Source of the DNA: Globisporangium splendens
Taxonomy: Eukaryota; Oomycota; Peronosporomycetes; Pythiales; Pythiaceae
Length of the DNA stretch: 64,000 nt
Assembly (NCBI GenBank): GCA_006386115.1
Contig: VFIW01000070.1
Coordinates: 1 to 64,000, forward strand
Direction of reading: 5' to 3'
A model generated the notes under the pieces. That model did not search any database, had not been told where the DNA came from, and saw only the letters and a program-made list of their open reading frames with translations. Made by a program: the position numbers and the translations under genes. Shown piece after piece: positions 11,971-21,597 of the stretch (the first letter of the stretch is position 1; the number at the start of each line of letters is the position of its first letter).

Positions 11971-12419
11971 CGCGAGCGCTGACAACCACGATAAACACCA
12001 GATTCCTTTTCTAGGTCGTATTTCGGTCATTGCAGCGAGCAGCAATTGGGCTTGGTCAACAAGCTTCAAGGTGATGCAAATGATAGATTTGAGTTCGTAG
12101 CCTTATGTAACGAAAGTGCATACAAGACACTTTTCATGTAAGAAAGGAATAGCATTGGTGGCCCTCTGCTTGCACCTGGTAGAACTGCAGCACCGTTCTA
12201 GGCGTCTTAAATCGTCCCAGGTACACTGACGAGTCAATAATGCAGCAATCAACGCCTACGGAAGTCTCACCATTTCTTTGCTTCCCGGCATGAAGTCCAA
12301 TCCGAAATAATCGCCACCAAGCGTCCACGAAGTCAGGGACTCGATGCCGCTACTCTCGCGCAAGTGACTCATCGTATCGCTGTCATCTTTCAATCACTCA
12401 TCCCTCACAAAGCACAGGC
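11971..12419. other. Intergenic, no gene recognised
   Basis: About 450 bp between the dynein assembly factor stop and a CRN-like relic. Only short unrelated frames are present. Confidence 0.45.
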
Positions 12420-12570
12420 TCAACGTGCGCTCGCAGCGAATTTGTAGTGATGGTGGTACACCTTCTCATAAAAACGGCTTGTTTGAGGGCGTACACGTCT
12501 GCGCTCAATGCAATCTCCACGGAGAAGACGATTCCTTCCTCTAACACCGCGCACCAGAGCTTCACGGAAC
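12420..12570 (-). pseudogene. Relic of a CRN (Crinkler) effector N-terminus
   Basis: In the frame starting at 12643 on the minus strand, residues 27-58 resemble the start of CRN LFLAK-type domains, with VKLWCAVLEEG followed by FSVEI and an ALKQAV helix. The likely continuation (around YEKVYHHHYKF) lies in another frame, so the piece is broken. No C-terminal effector domain follows. The match is by eye and short, so it may be a fragment or a chance likeness. Confidence 0.4.
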
Positions 12571-12727
12571 TTTTGATAATCAGAGACATCAACTCACAAT
12601 TGCTAGCCTCATCAATACATTTGGCTACTTCATCGCAATGCATCGACAGGTAGGTTTAATTTGAGTCATTCTTTTCATCAGCGCTAGGCACGATTGTGCT
12701 GATAATTGTATTCTTTACAAGTGGAAG

Positions 12728-13861
12728 TTAGTTTGGAATCGGAGGCAAGTCAAGGTCCGTGCTATTGGGGTCGTGGATGCGGAAGTGGCTGATCTGGATG
12801 TCCTCGCCAATGTTGTCGATGTTGCCTTCGATTTTCTCGCGGAGATACTCGTACCAGTTCAATGGACGGTACCTCGGTTTCTCGTTCTCTCCGATCACGA
12901 TCGGCTCGACAACCGTGTTGTACGACGGGTTGTAGAAGTACGGCGCCGAGTATCGTGCCTTGGAGCCACTCGCAAGCACGCGGTGTGGCGGTGCCACGAA
13001 CTTGTCGTTCGACCAGATCTGCACCATGTCGCCGATGTTGATCACGAACGTGTCCTTGATGGGCGGCACGAAGAGCCATTGCTGGCTGCCGCGGTGGAAG
13101 ACTTGGAGCGACGCCACCTCATCGTCTTGCAGCAACACAGTCAGCGCGCCGCCATCGGTGTGATGGTACACACCCATGGTCTTCTCGGGTTCCGGAGCCA
13201 CCGGGTAGTGGTTGAGACGAAATACACTCGAGTTGCGATGCACGGCGGGTCCTGTCGTCTGCTGCTGCTCGCTGATGGGACCACTGCCATGGAAGAACTG
13301 ATCGAAAAAGTTGACACGCTCGCCCAGCGTCACAGCAAACAGCTGCAAGATGCGTCGCGCAATGTGTTCGACGCTGTCATAATACGCGTTGATGGTCGCT
13401 TTGAAGCCCGGCAGCGTGTCTTCGTCGAGCCACTGGTTCTGGTCATTGATGATCAGGCGCTTGTACAACTCAGGGTTCGGCGATGCGTCCTCATGCGGTC
13501 CCGTGATGTCAAACACTTCCTTCCAGTCCGTCTTGTTCTTCGTGAGCTCTTCGTCAAAGTAACCTCGCGAGTTGTCTCGACGACGTCGGATCGTGTTTTT
13601 GATCTCTTTCGGCAATGCGAAGAATGCGCGCACAGCCTTGTGGAATTCTGCAAACTGCTCTGGAGGGATGCCGTGGTTGGTGATGTAGAAGAAACCCCAC
13701 TCGGTCGCAGCGGCGCGGAGCTCGTCGATGGTGGCTTGGAAGGGTCCGTCGGGGTCTTGCAGCGTGGCTTCGACTTCGTGGTCGTTCTTGGCACTCATGA
13801 GTGCGTGGACGTCGATCACAGGCACTTTGAGCACTGGTTTGTCCAGGGAATCGGCTCCCAT
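12728..13861 (-). CDS. 2-oxoglutarate/Fe(II) oxygenase (copy A of inverted pair)
   Basis: Single exon, 377 residues. It has a DIOX_N-type N-terminus (VPVIDVHALM, GFFYITNHGI) and a double-stranded beta-helix core with iron ligands His234-x-Asp236 and His293, and the co-substrate pair Arg303-x-Ser305. Related enzymes (isopenicillin N synthase, ACC oxidase, gibberellin and flavonoid oxygenases) oxidise small molecules using O2, Fe(II) and usually 2-oxoglutarate; the substrate here is unknown. The coding sequence is almost base-for-base identical to the plus-strand gene at 15293..16426, with a D4G difference and a different last codon, while flanking sequence differs strongly. No signal peptide; predicted cytosolic. 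Confidence 0.92.
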   Translation of the reverse strand: MGADSLDKPVLKVPVIDVHALMSAKNDHEVEATLQDPDGPFQATIDELRAAATEWGFFYITNHGIPPEQFAEFHKAVRAFFALPKEIKNTIRRRRDNSRGYFDEELTKNKTDWKEVFDITGPHEDASPNPELYKRLIINDQNQWLDEDTLPGFKATINAYYDSVEHIARRILQLFAVTLGERVNFFDQFFHGSGPISEQQQTTGPAVHRNSSVFRLNHYPVAPEPEKTMGVYHHTDGGALTVLLQDDEVASLQVFHRGSQQWLFVPPIKDTFVINIGDMVQIWSNDKFVAPPHRVLASGSKARYSAPYFYNPSYNTVVEPIVIGENEKPRYRPLNWYEYLREKIEGNIDNIGEDIQISHFRIHDPNSTDLDLPPIPN

Positions 13862-14444
13862 GTCTCGGTGATATGTGATAGTTCTTGTGCTCTACTCTTG
13901 CGGATGTGGAGGAAGATTTGGAACTGGTGTAACTTGAAGGTGAAGATGCTCAATGCTCTCTTCTTGCGAAGGTGATCCTGTCATGGGTGTCCTCATGCGC
14001 AATCTTCTCTCGAGAGGAGCGTAGGATGCACCATGACGTGGGTTCCTGTAGCCAAGGGATTGGCTGTTCGAGAGAAGCTCTTCGTTTTGAATACTGACAG
14101 TGACTGTGACCATACGTGGGTGCATAAAAGGTGTACTATACACAATTATTACCAGATTGAGTGTCTGCGCGTAATCTGCCACAGCTTCGGATGATTCCCT
14201 GGTGAGCCGCGGCACAGAAGCGCGGCGCGCGACCACAACAACCAAGACGACAGAGTATTGGAGCGTGAAGAAGAAGACGGGAAGGGCGACCAACAAGGCA
14301 GCAAGTAGGACATGGTTCGCTCCAGGTTGGTGATGATTGGTGATGTTTGCCAAAGACAAATAACTGCAATTTGAGGGTCTTTGTGTGTGTGGGATTCAGA
14401 TAAGAGGAGTTTGTCACTTCCTCGTGCTTTCTTGACTAGTATCT
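13862..14444. other. Spacer of inverted oxygenase pair, left part
   Basis: This stretch contains the 5' leader of oxygenase copy A and an open minus-strand frame of 155 codons (13892..14359) with one hydrophobic run. That frame follows the RNase H relic and could be its decayed downstream part or chance. No homology recognised. Confidence 0.35.
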
Positions 14445-14870
14445 TTGTATCCTTGGGATCCACAGCCATGCTGGCGAGAAGATCTGCCATTTTGCTGTGC
14501 TCTCGTTTTGTGTGGTCCCAGGCGGTTCACGTAAAGTAGGTGGTGATCTGGTTGACTCTCGGCGATTGGCTTCAACTTGGACTGGCAGATCGTTGCAAAC
14601 CCAATATGAGCTGTCATAGTCATTTGGCTGTCTCCAACGTCTTCTAGTTTGATATCATAGTGCAATCGGTGGCCGCTGTAAGCTAATCCAGGTTTGAGGG
14701 CATTGTCTTCGCACCAGTTGTTCGTGGCATCTGGTCCTCGACGTGTACCCGCATGCTTTGTAAATGGCGGCGTTCGTTCAGGACAACGAGCACCCATCCA
14801 CAGCTCTCGGGTCTGGGATTGCCTTGCGCGCCCCCACCAAAGCACAAACGTGCAGTCTGCCACTCTTCCA
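14445..14870 (-). pseudogene. Decayed RNase H domain, retroelement or host-derived
   Basis: Three frames read in order carry RNase HI landmarks: a GGGAQGNP..SCGWVL start (about 14847), a degenerate TNN..EDNALKPGLAY helix (about 14740), a GDSQ strand (about 14630) and NKMADLLASMAVD near 14490. At least two frame changes and missing acidic residues show it is inactive. Such domains end many oomycete LINEs; the sequence differs from the LINE at 40.3-42.5 kb, so it is another family or a much older copy. It lies between the two arms of the inverted oxygenase duplication. Confidence 0.6.
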
Positions 14871-15235
14871 GCTGGCGAGTCGTTTCTCGAGTCTCCATAA
14901 TGCTGAGCACTTGGCTCGGGTATGTGGCCATAGTACTGTGAGTGTCGACCAGCGAAACGACCAAAGACGTACCCGTTTATGTACAAAGTGGTGATTCACA
15001 ATCATTCCTATTTCTAACTGCCAATCGCTTGGCAACAGGAGCCCACGTCACAGAATGTACCCATGTTCATAGGTCGTATTGGTCCTCATTAAAAGAGATT
15101 AGGATTGCGCTGTGGATGAATATGACGGTATTTTCTGATTGCGGCGCAGTACATCGACGGACATGGTTGTAAGCACCTCTGCCGATCCGGTCACTTCAAC
15201 AACCCCCAAGGGAACAGAGCACAGACAAGCTTGTG

Positions 15236-15252
15236 TCATTTCCAAATCTTCC
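15236..15252 (+). promoter_or_regulatory. Initiator-like element of oxygenase copy B
   Basis: TCATTTCCAAATCTTCC resembles the oomycete Inr-FPR consensus and lies about 55 bp before the ATG at 15293. It supports that ATG over upstream in-frame codons. Copy A retains only the TTCCAAATCTTCC half upstream of its start. Confidence 0.45.
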
Positions 15253-15292
15253 GCCTCCTGAAAACACACAAGAATCGCCAAAAGCGTACAAG

Positions 15293-16426
15293 ATGGGAGC
15301 CGGTTCCCTGGACAAACCAGTGCTCAAAGTGCCTGTGATCGACGTCCACGCACTCATGAGTGCCAAGAACGACCACGAAGTCGAAGCCACGCTGCAAGAC
15401 CCCGACGGACCCTTCCAAGCCACCATCGACGAGCTCCGCGCCGCTGCGACCGAGTGGGGTTTCTTCTACATCACCAACCACGGCATCCCTCCAGAGCAGT
15501 TTGCAGAATTCCACAAGGCTGTGCGCGCATTCTTCGCATTGCCGAAAGAGATCAAAAACACGATCCGACGTCGTCGAGACAACTCGCGAGGTTACTTTGA
15601 CGAAGAGCTCACGAAGAACAAGACGGACTGGAAGGAAGTGTTTGACATCACGGGACCGCATGAGGACGCATCGCCGAACCCTGAGTTGTACAAGCGCCTG
15701 ATCATCAATGACCAGAACCAGTGGCTCGACGAAGACACGCTGCCGGGCTTCAAAGCGACCATCAACGCGTATTATGACAGCGTCGAACACATTGCGCGAC
15801 GCATCTTGCAGCTGTTTGCTGTGACGCTGGGCGAGCGTGTCAACTTTTTCGATCAGTTCTTCCATGGCAGTGGTCCCATCAGCGAGCAGCAGCAGACGAC
15901 AGGACCCGCCGTGCATCGCAACTCGAGTGTATTTCGTCTCAACCACTACCCGGTGGCTCCGGAACCCGAGAAGACCATGGGTGTGTACCATCACACCGAT
16001 GGCGGCGCGCTGACTGTGTTGCTGCAAGACGATGAGGTGGCGTCGCTCCAAGTCTTCCACCGCGGCAGCCAGCAATGGCTCTTCGTGCCGCCCATCAAGG
16101 ACACGTTCGTGATCAACATCGGCGACATGGTGCAGATCTGGTCGAACGACAAGTTCGTGGCACCGCCACACCGCGTGCTTGCGAGTGGCTCCAAGGCACG
16201 ATACTCGGCGCCGTACTTCTACAACCCGTCGTACAACACGGTTGTCGAGCCGATCGTGATCGGAGAGAACGAGAAACCGAGGTACCGTCCATTGAACTGG
16301 TACGAGTATCTCCGCGAGAAAATCGAAGGCAACATCGACAACATTGGCGAGGACATCCAGATCAGCCACTTCCGCATCCACGACCCCAATAGCACGGACC
16401 TTGACTTGCCTCCGATTCCACTTTAA
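15293..16426 (+). CDS. 2-oxoglutarate/Fe(II) oxygenase (copy B of inverted pair)
   Basis: Single exon, 377 residues, with the same DIOX_N and 2OG-Fe(II) core as copy A, including H-x-D at 234/236, His293 and R-x-S at 303/305. Near-identity with copy A begins within a base or two of the start codon and ends at the last codons. The leader has an initiator-like element at 15236 and is otherwise clearly diverged from copy A. Codon choice is strongly biased to G/C-ending codons, as in the other family members. The enzyme should be active; substrate unknown. Confidence 0.92.
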   Translation: MGAGSLDKPVLKVPVIDVHALMSAKNDHEVEATLQDPDGPFQATIDELRAAATEWGFFYITNHGIPPEQFAEFHKAVRAFFALPKEIKNTIRRRRDNSRGYFDEELTKNKTDWKEVFDITGPHEDASPNPELYKRLIINDQNQWLDEDTLPGFKATINAYYDSVEHIARRILQLFAVTLGERVNFFDQFFHGSGPISEQQQTTGPAVHRNSSVFRLNHYPVAPEPEKTMGVYHHTDGGALTVLLQDDEVASLQVFHRGSQQWLFVPPIKDTFVINIGDMVQIWSNDKFVAPPHRVLASGSKARYSAPYFYNPSYNTVVEPIVIGENEKPRYRPLNWYEYLREKIEGNIDNIGEDIQISHFRIHDPNSTDLDLPPIPL

Positions 16427-16932
16427 CAAGTGGCAGAGTAGCCTTAAAAGGAGAAATGTGTGTTGCGCATGCGTATTGAGGTAGCACCCTTAAGGCTCTG
16501 CACCTGCGTCTCCAACTGAACCTAAGAACGCAGTTGACACGACTTTGTTCGTAATCCTTCACCAGCTCTGATGACTCTCCATCAAGGTGGACATAGTAAT
16601 GAGAGTGAGAAGAATGGGTCCTTTGAAGCTGTAGAATACTGTCATAGTATCCGCTGTCTCGAATAATGTCTGCGGATGAGTGTGAAACTCAAGAATGGCG
16701 GTGAGATGACAGTGCGCCAAGCGCAGCCAATTACGTGGCGATCTGCCGTGATGTCATCGTTTCGCGGCCATCAAACAGGCTCGCTGTGTTAGGTCGTCAT
16801 GCAGATCCAAGCTTCTCGCGCCTCGCCCTCTGAGCACAAGTAAACCACGGCGGATGAAAGAAGAAGACCAGATTCTGGAGATCATTCTTCAACTTTCTGT
16901 CGACTTCAAAAGCACCAACCTGCCAAGCCACA
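16427..16932. other. Intergenic between oxygenase genes B and C
   Basis: About 500 bp without a gene. It ends in the promoter of the next oxygenase, including the initiator-like element listed at 16882. Confidence 0.5.
16882..16898 (+). promoter_or_regulatory. Inr/FPR-like core promoter of oxygenase C
   Basis: TCATTCTTCAACTTTCT matches the published oomycete Inr plus flanking promoter region pattern (TCATTYBNCAWTTTNYY) at nearly every position and sits 35-50 bp before the ATG at 16933, the usual distance. Confidence 0.5.
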
Positions 16933-18048
16933 ATGGGGAACAGTCGAAAAGAAGTCCGAGGGGTGCCTGTGATCGATGTTGAAGCGCTGATGAGCGCCAA
17001 GAGCGACCGCGACGTCGAAGCCACGCTACAAGACCCAGAAGGACCATTCCAAGCCACCATCGACGAGCTCCGCGCCGCTGCGACCGAGTGGGGTTTCTTC
17101 TATATCACCAACCACGGCATTCCGTCCGAGCAAATCGAGGTCTTTCGGTCGGTGGTTCGCTCGTTCTTCGCCTTGCCGAAAGAGATCAAGAACACCGTCC
17201 GACGTCGTCAAGACAACGCGCGCGGTTACTTTGACCAGGAGCTCACGAAGAACAAATTCGACTGCAAGGAAGTATTCGACTTGACGGGTCCGCAAGAAGA
17301 CTCGCCGCCGAATGCAGCGCTCTACAAACGCGTGATCGTCAACAACCAGAACCAGTGGCTCGTCGAGGAGATCCTCCCGGGCTTCAAGAAGATCATCACC
17401 GAGTACTATGCCCAAGTAGAGCACATCGCTCGCCGTATCCTTATGCTCTTTGCGGTAGCGCTGGGTGAGCGCGTCAACTTCTTTGACCAGTTCTTCCACG
17501 GCACAGGGGACAGTGATGGAGCTGAGCCACCTCGGCTACCAGCAGTGCATCACAACTCGAGCTCTCTTCGACTCAACCACTATCCAGTGTCTCCCGATCC
17601 AGAGAAGACCATGGGTGTGTACCATCACACCGATGGCGGCGCGCTGACTGTGTTGCTGCAAGACGATGAGGTGGCGTCGCTCCAAGTCTTCCACCGCGGC
17701 AGCCAGCAATGGCTCTTCGTGCCGCCCATCGAGGACACGTTCGTGATCAACATCGGCGACATGGTGCAGATCTGGTCGAACGACAAGTTCGTGGCACCGC
17801 CACACCGCGTGCTCGCGAGCAGCACCAAGTCGCGATACTCGGTGCCGTTCTTCCACAACCCGTCCTACGACGCGGTCATCGAGCCGATCGTCGTGGGTGA
17901 GAACGAGAAGCCAAAGTACCGACCGCTGAACTGGTTTGCATTCGTGCGCGAGAAGATCGAGGGCAACTTCGCCAACATCGGCCAGGACATCCAGATCGCG
18001 CGCTTCCGGATCCGCGGTGATGCCGACAACATTCCATGGGAGGAGTGA
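16933..18048 (+). CDS. 2-oxoglutarate/Fe(II) oxygenase C
   Basis: Single exon, 371 residues, same architecture as the inverted pair: VPVIDVEALM start, GFFYITNHGI, YHHTDGGALTVLLQDD with the H-x-D ligands, a distal His in PPHRVLA, and RYS for the co-substrate. Over most of its length it is moderately diverged from copies A and B. Two stretches (about 17043-17120 and about 17606-17815) are almost base-identical to them, suggesting past gene conversion. It converges with oxygenase D, with only 91 bp between stop codons. Substrate unknown; probably cytosolic. Confidence 0.92.
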   Translation: MGNSRKEVRGVPVIDVEALMSAKSDRDVEATLQDPEGPFQATIDELRAAATEWGFFYITNHGIPSEQIEVFRSVVRSFFALPKEIKNTVRRRQDNARGYFDQELTKNKFDCKEVFDLTGPQEDSPPNAALYKRVIVNNQNQWLVEEILPGFKKIITEYYAQVEHIARRILMLFAVALGERVNFFDQFFHGTGDSDGAEPPRLPAVHHNSSSLRLNHYPVSPDPEKTMGVYHHTDGGALTVLLQDDEVASLQVFHRGSQQWLFVPPIEDTFVINIGDMVQIWSNDKFVAPPHRVLASSTKSRYSVPFFHNPSYDAVIEPIVVGENEKPKYRPLNWFAFVREKIEGNFANIGQDIQIARFRIRGDADNIPWEE

Positions 18049-18139
18049 GTACAAAAGGATACTTTTGTGTTTGATTTCGATCGTATTACTGTAATTGGAT
18101 GAGCGTAAATGCAGATAGTCGTTCGACTCGGTCATGTTT

Positions 18140-19396
18140 CTAATGGACTACACCAGTGCTATGCTCCTTCTCGTCATCGTAGTGGATTAGAAACCGGCTG
18201 ATTTGGATCTCTTCCCCAAAGTCCGCGTAGTTGCCCGCGACGCGCTCGGTCATGAACTGCCGCCACGTGATCGCGCGGTACTTTGGTCGCTCGCTCTCGT
18301 CCACGATCACGGGCTTCACGGCCGCTTCGTACGATGGGTGGTGGAAGTACGGCGCCGAGTACCGCTCCTCGGCGCCGCTCGCGAGCACGCGGTGCAGTGG
18401 CGCGATGAACTTGTCGTTCGACCAGATCTGCACCATGTCGCCGATGTTGATCACGAACGTGTCCTCGATGGGCGGCACCATCAGCCACTGCTGGCTGCCG
18501 CGGTGGAAGACTTGGAGCGACGCCACTTTGTCGTCTTGAAGCAGCACTGTGAGCGCACCCGGGTCGGTGTGCTCGTACACACCCATGGTGCTCGCTGGAT
18601 CGGATGATACCGGGTAGTAGTTGAGCCGCAAGAGACTCGAGCTCTGAAGCTCCTCTTCCTTTGTGGCCTCGTTCGGGTCGTATTCCTTGAGAGGGTTGCG
18701 GTAGAACTGGTCGAAAAAGTCGAATCGCTCACCGAGCGTGACCGCGAAGAGCATGAGGATGCGGCGCGAGATGTGCTGCATCTGGTCCGCGTACTTGGTC
18801 ATGGTCTCGCGAAACCCCGGCACGACGTCCTCGTCGAGCCATCGGTTCTGGTCGTTGCCCATACGCTTGTACACGGTCTCATCAGACGGTCCGTCTTCTT
18901 GTGGACCCGCAAAGTCAAACACTTGCTTCCAGTCCACCTTGTTCTTGGTCAACTCGCCGTCAAAATAGCCGCGTGAGTTGTCCGGCGTGCGTCGAATGCG
19001 GTTCTTGATCTCCTGTGGCAGCGCAAAGAACGCGCGCATCGCCGTCTGGAATTCTTCCATCTGCTGCGGCGAGATGCCGTGGTTCGTGATGTAGAAGAAG
19101 CCCCAGTCGACTGCTGCCGAGCGTAGCGCCTCGATCGTGGTCTGGAAGGGACCCGCGGGGTCGCGCAGCGTGGCGTCGACGTCGGCATCAGTCTTCGCGG
19201 CCATCAAGGTCCCAATGTCGACAATTGGGACGCTCAGTACGTCGTTGTTGTGGTGGTGGGGGTGGTCAATGCCCATAGCTGCAAGTAGCTCTTGGACTTC
19301 GGGGTCTGGGCTTGGAGCGTTTGGCTTCTGAGGTGAGCTCTGCTGGTGGGCAGGTGGCGTCAAATAGAGGAATGACACAGTGGAAGTAGGATGCAC
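18140..19396 (-). CDS. 2-oxoglutarate/Fe(II) oxygenase D, N-terminally extended
   Basis: Single exon, 418 residues from the first in-frame ATG. A Pro/Ser/His-rich extension precedes the family start (VPIVDIGTLMAAK); an ATG at 19275 would give a length closer to its relatives. The core has the YEHTDPGALTVLLQDD H-x-D motif, a distal His in APLHRVLA and RYS. One residue of the usual YHH context is changed (YEH), but both metal ligands remain. It is convergent with oxygenase C and divergent from oxygenase E. Substrate unknown. Confidence 0.88.
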   Translation of the reverse strand: MHPTSTVSFLYLTPPAHQQSSPQKPNAPSPDPEVQELLAAMGIDHPHHHNNDVLSVPIVDIGTLMAAKTDADVDATLRDPAGPFQTTIEALRSAAVDWGFFYITNHGISPQQMEEFQTAMRAFFALPQEIKNRIRRTPDNSRGYFDGELTKNKVDWKQVFDFAGPQEDGPSDETVYKRMGNDQNRWLDEDVVPGFRETMTKYADQMQHISRRILMLFAVTLGERFDFFDQFYRNPLKEYDPNEATKEEELQSSSLLRLNYYPVSSDPASTMGVYEHTDPGALTVLLQDDKVASLQVFHRGSQQWLMVPPIEDTFVINIGDMVQIWSNDKFIAPLHRVLASGAEERYSAPYFHHPSYEAAVKPVIVDESERPKYRAITWRQFMTERVAGNYADFGEEIQISRFLIHYDDEKEHSTGVVH

Positions 19397-20343
19397 ACAG
19401 CCGCCGTAGACGCGCCATCGTGACGCAGTCAGTCAGGAAGGTGGTCGAACTGCAAGGGTAGAGGGAGATGGTCTCCTCTAATCACTGCGTCCGTCGCATC
19501 ATGACGACGTATGGCAAGGGTACACTCGTATACAGAATCAGAGCACCTCACCTTGTTTTGCGACAGCCTGTCACACTTGAAGCTGCGTCGGAGTGTTGGT
19601 CCTTGGTGACGAACCACTGTTGTGGCTCGCGATTGGTTCGTTGCACGGCAACGTCACGTGTGCCATTCAAAGAGCGACTCGCATTGGAAATCGCTGTGAT
19701 GACGCAGAAAAGTTGTCATGCTGGACTGAGTGGCGTTTGTGCGTCATGTCAACGTAGGCGCCATGGTCTGCTGGACATTGATTCCGCACCAACCAGGAAC
19801 ACTCAGCAGTGCACATGCTAACGGAAGAACCAAATGCAGGTGAGATACCTTCCGAATCGTTGAAAAGGGGGTCGGAAATGATAGTTCAAGATGAGCATTT
19901 GAAGCAAAGCAGGGTGAGAAACGTGGACTGGCATTCTCATTTTCCATGGATTAAAATGGCTCCATTCTGAACAAACGATTATTAGCCAATCAAACTGCGC
20001 TTTAACTAAATATCGCGTCAGTGATTGGCTGCAAAGGCATCGTCAAGTATTCCTGTTGAAATCAGCATGTCCTCATGACAAGATGTTGCAGTTCTGCATA
20101 TCTCTAATTATTTCTCCTCTTACTATCAATATGCTGGGAGAATCAGCAAAACGTCCCTAACAACAGGGATGTGGTCCTGCGACTTCAACTTCGGCTAGCA
20201 CTACCGAAGATCTTTCTGAGAAAAATGAACAGCCGCCAATACTGTAACCCATAGAAAACCAGAGGGTTCATTTCTCCTGTCCGGTATCACTAGCCTTCAT
20301 TTGTTCCATACATTGTTCTCTCACAGTATCATTCCCAGTGAAG
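19397..20343. promoter_or_regulatory. Divergent intergenic region between oxygenases D and E
   Basis: About 950 bp with no convincing gene. It must contain the promoters of both flanking genes, which point away from each other. A TATCATTCCC initiator-like string lies at about 20328, close before the start of gene E. The middle is A/T-rich. Confidence 0.4.
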
Positions 20344-21486
20344 ATGGCGGAGATGGCGCCACCAGCGACTGCTGCGCTGCGCGTGCCCGTGGTGGACATC
20401 GGGACGCTCATGGCGTGCAGGGACGACGCCGAGGTGCAGGCGATGCTCGCGCGCGCCGACAGCCCGTTCCGCGCGACGATCGGTGTGCTGCAGAGCGCGC
20501 TCACCGAGTGGGGTTTCTTCTACATCGCGAACCACGGCGTGACGCCCGCGCTGATGGCGCGCTTCCAGAGCGCCATGAAGAGCTTCTTCGCGCTGCCCAA
20601 GGAGCTCAAGAACACGATCCGACGCGACAAAGCGAACCCATTGGGCTTCTTCGACGATGAGCTCACGAAGAACAAGAAGGACTGGAAGGAGGTGTTCGAC
20701 TTCTCCGGACGGTACGAAGACCTGCCCGAGAACCGCGAAAAGAACCGCAACACCGAGTACCAGAACCGCTGGCTCGATGAGAGCGTCGTGCCGGGCTTCA
20801 AGGACACGTTGATCGAGTACTACGACCACATGGAACACGTCGCGCGCCGACTGCTCATGCTGGTCGCGGTATCCTTGGGCGAGCACGTGACCTTCTTTGA
20901 CCAGTTTTTCCACAGCAAGACGGGTCTCGACGAGAACGGCGTCAAGCGCACGCGCCATCCCGACAACAATTCGAGCGCCATGCGGCTCAACTACTACCCC
21001 ATCGCGCTCGAGCCCGAGAAAACCATGGGCGTGTACCACCACACGGACCCAGGCGCGCTCACGGTGTTGTACCAGGATGACTCGGTGTCGTCGTTGCAGG
21101 TATTTCATCGCGGCAGCCAGCAATGGCAGCATGTGCCGCCTATTGCCGACACGTTTGTGGTCAACATTGGCGACATGATCCAGGTCTGGTCCAACGACAA
21201 GTACTGCGCGTCGCTGCACCGCGCGCTCGCGAACTCCACGTCGCCGCGGTTCTCATCGCCGTTCTTCTACAACCCCGCGTTCGATGCGAACATCCACCCC
21301 GTGCTCGTGGACGCCGACGACCAGCCGAAGTACAAGGAACTCAACTGGCACGAGTACATTATGAACAAAGTCTTGGGCAACTACGCTGACCTGGGCGAAG
21401 AAGACCTGCACATCAGCCACTATCGCATCGAAGGCGCTGCTCCTAACAAGATTGCGCAGCCGCAGCAGCACGCGATTAGTACATGA
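20344..21486 (+). CDS. 2-oxoglutarate/Fe(II) oxygenase E
   Basis: Single exon, 380 residues from the ATG at 20344. It has VPVVDIGTLMACR, GFFYIANHGV, YHHTDPGALTVLYQDD (H-x-D), a distal His in ASLHRALA and RFS in the R-x-S position, so it should bind iron and 2-oxoglutarate. It is very G/C-rich at third positions. It converges with oxygenase F with 111 bp between stops, repeating the convergent arrangement of C and D. Substrate unknown. Confidence 0.91.
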   Translation: MAEMAPPATAALRVPVVDIGTLMACRDDAEVQAMLARADSPFRATIGVLQSALTEWGFFYIANHGVTPALMARFQSAMKSFFALPKELKNTIRRDKANPLGFFDDELTKNKKDWKEVFDFSGRYEDLPENREKNRNTEYQNRWLDESVVPGFKDTLIEYYDHMEHVARRLLMLVAVSLGEHVTFFDQFFHSKTGLDENGVKRTRHPDNNSSAMRLNYYPIALEPEKTMGVYHHTDPGALTVLYQDDSVSSLQVFHRGSQQWQHVPPIADTFVVNIGDMIQVWSNDKYCASLHRALANSTSPRFSSPFFYNPAFDANIHPVLVDADDQPKYKELNWHEYIMNKVLGNYADLGEEDLHISHYRIEGAAPNKIAQPQQHAIST

Positions 21487-21597
21487 ACGCACTTATGAGA
21501 TGCAGAATGCTGCTAGGATCGTACACACAACGTTATGTTCTATAGCAAATTGCGTGTTTATTTTTCAAAATGAGACCACGGGCTATTCTCAATGGGT

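Noticed and set aside
12773..13975. 400-codon open frame antisense to oxygenase A, with near-equals at 15236..16429 (minus) and 21592..22785 (plus)
   Set aside because: They are shadows of the oxygenase coding strands caused by strong G/C third-position bias; composition is dominated by V, R, L, H and E with no motif.
14683..14986. Glycosyl hydrolase-like reading of the first frame
   Set aside because: The neighbouring frames fit an RNase H domain in order, which explains the segment better.
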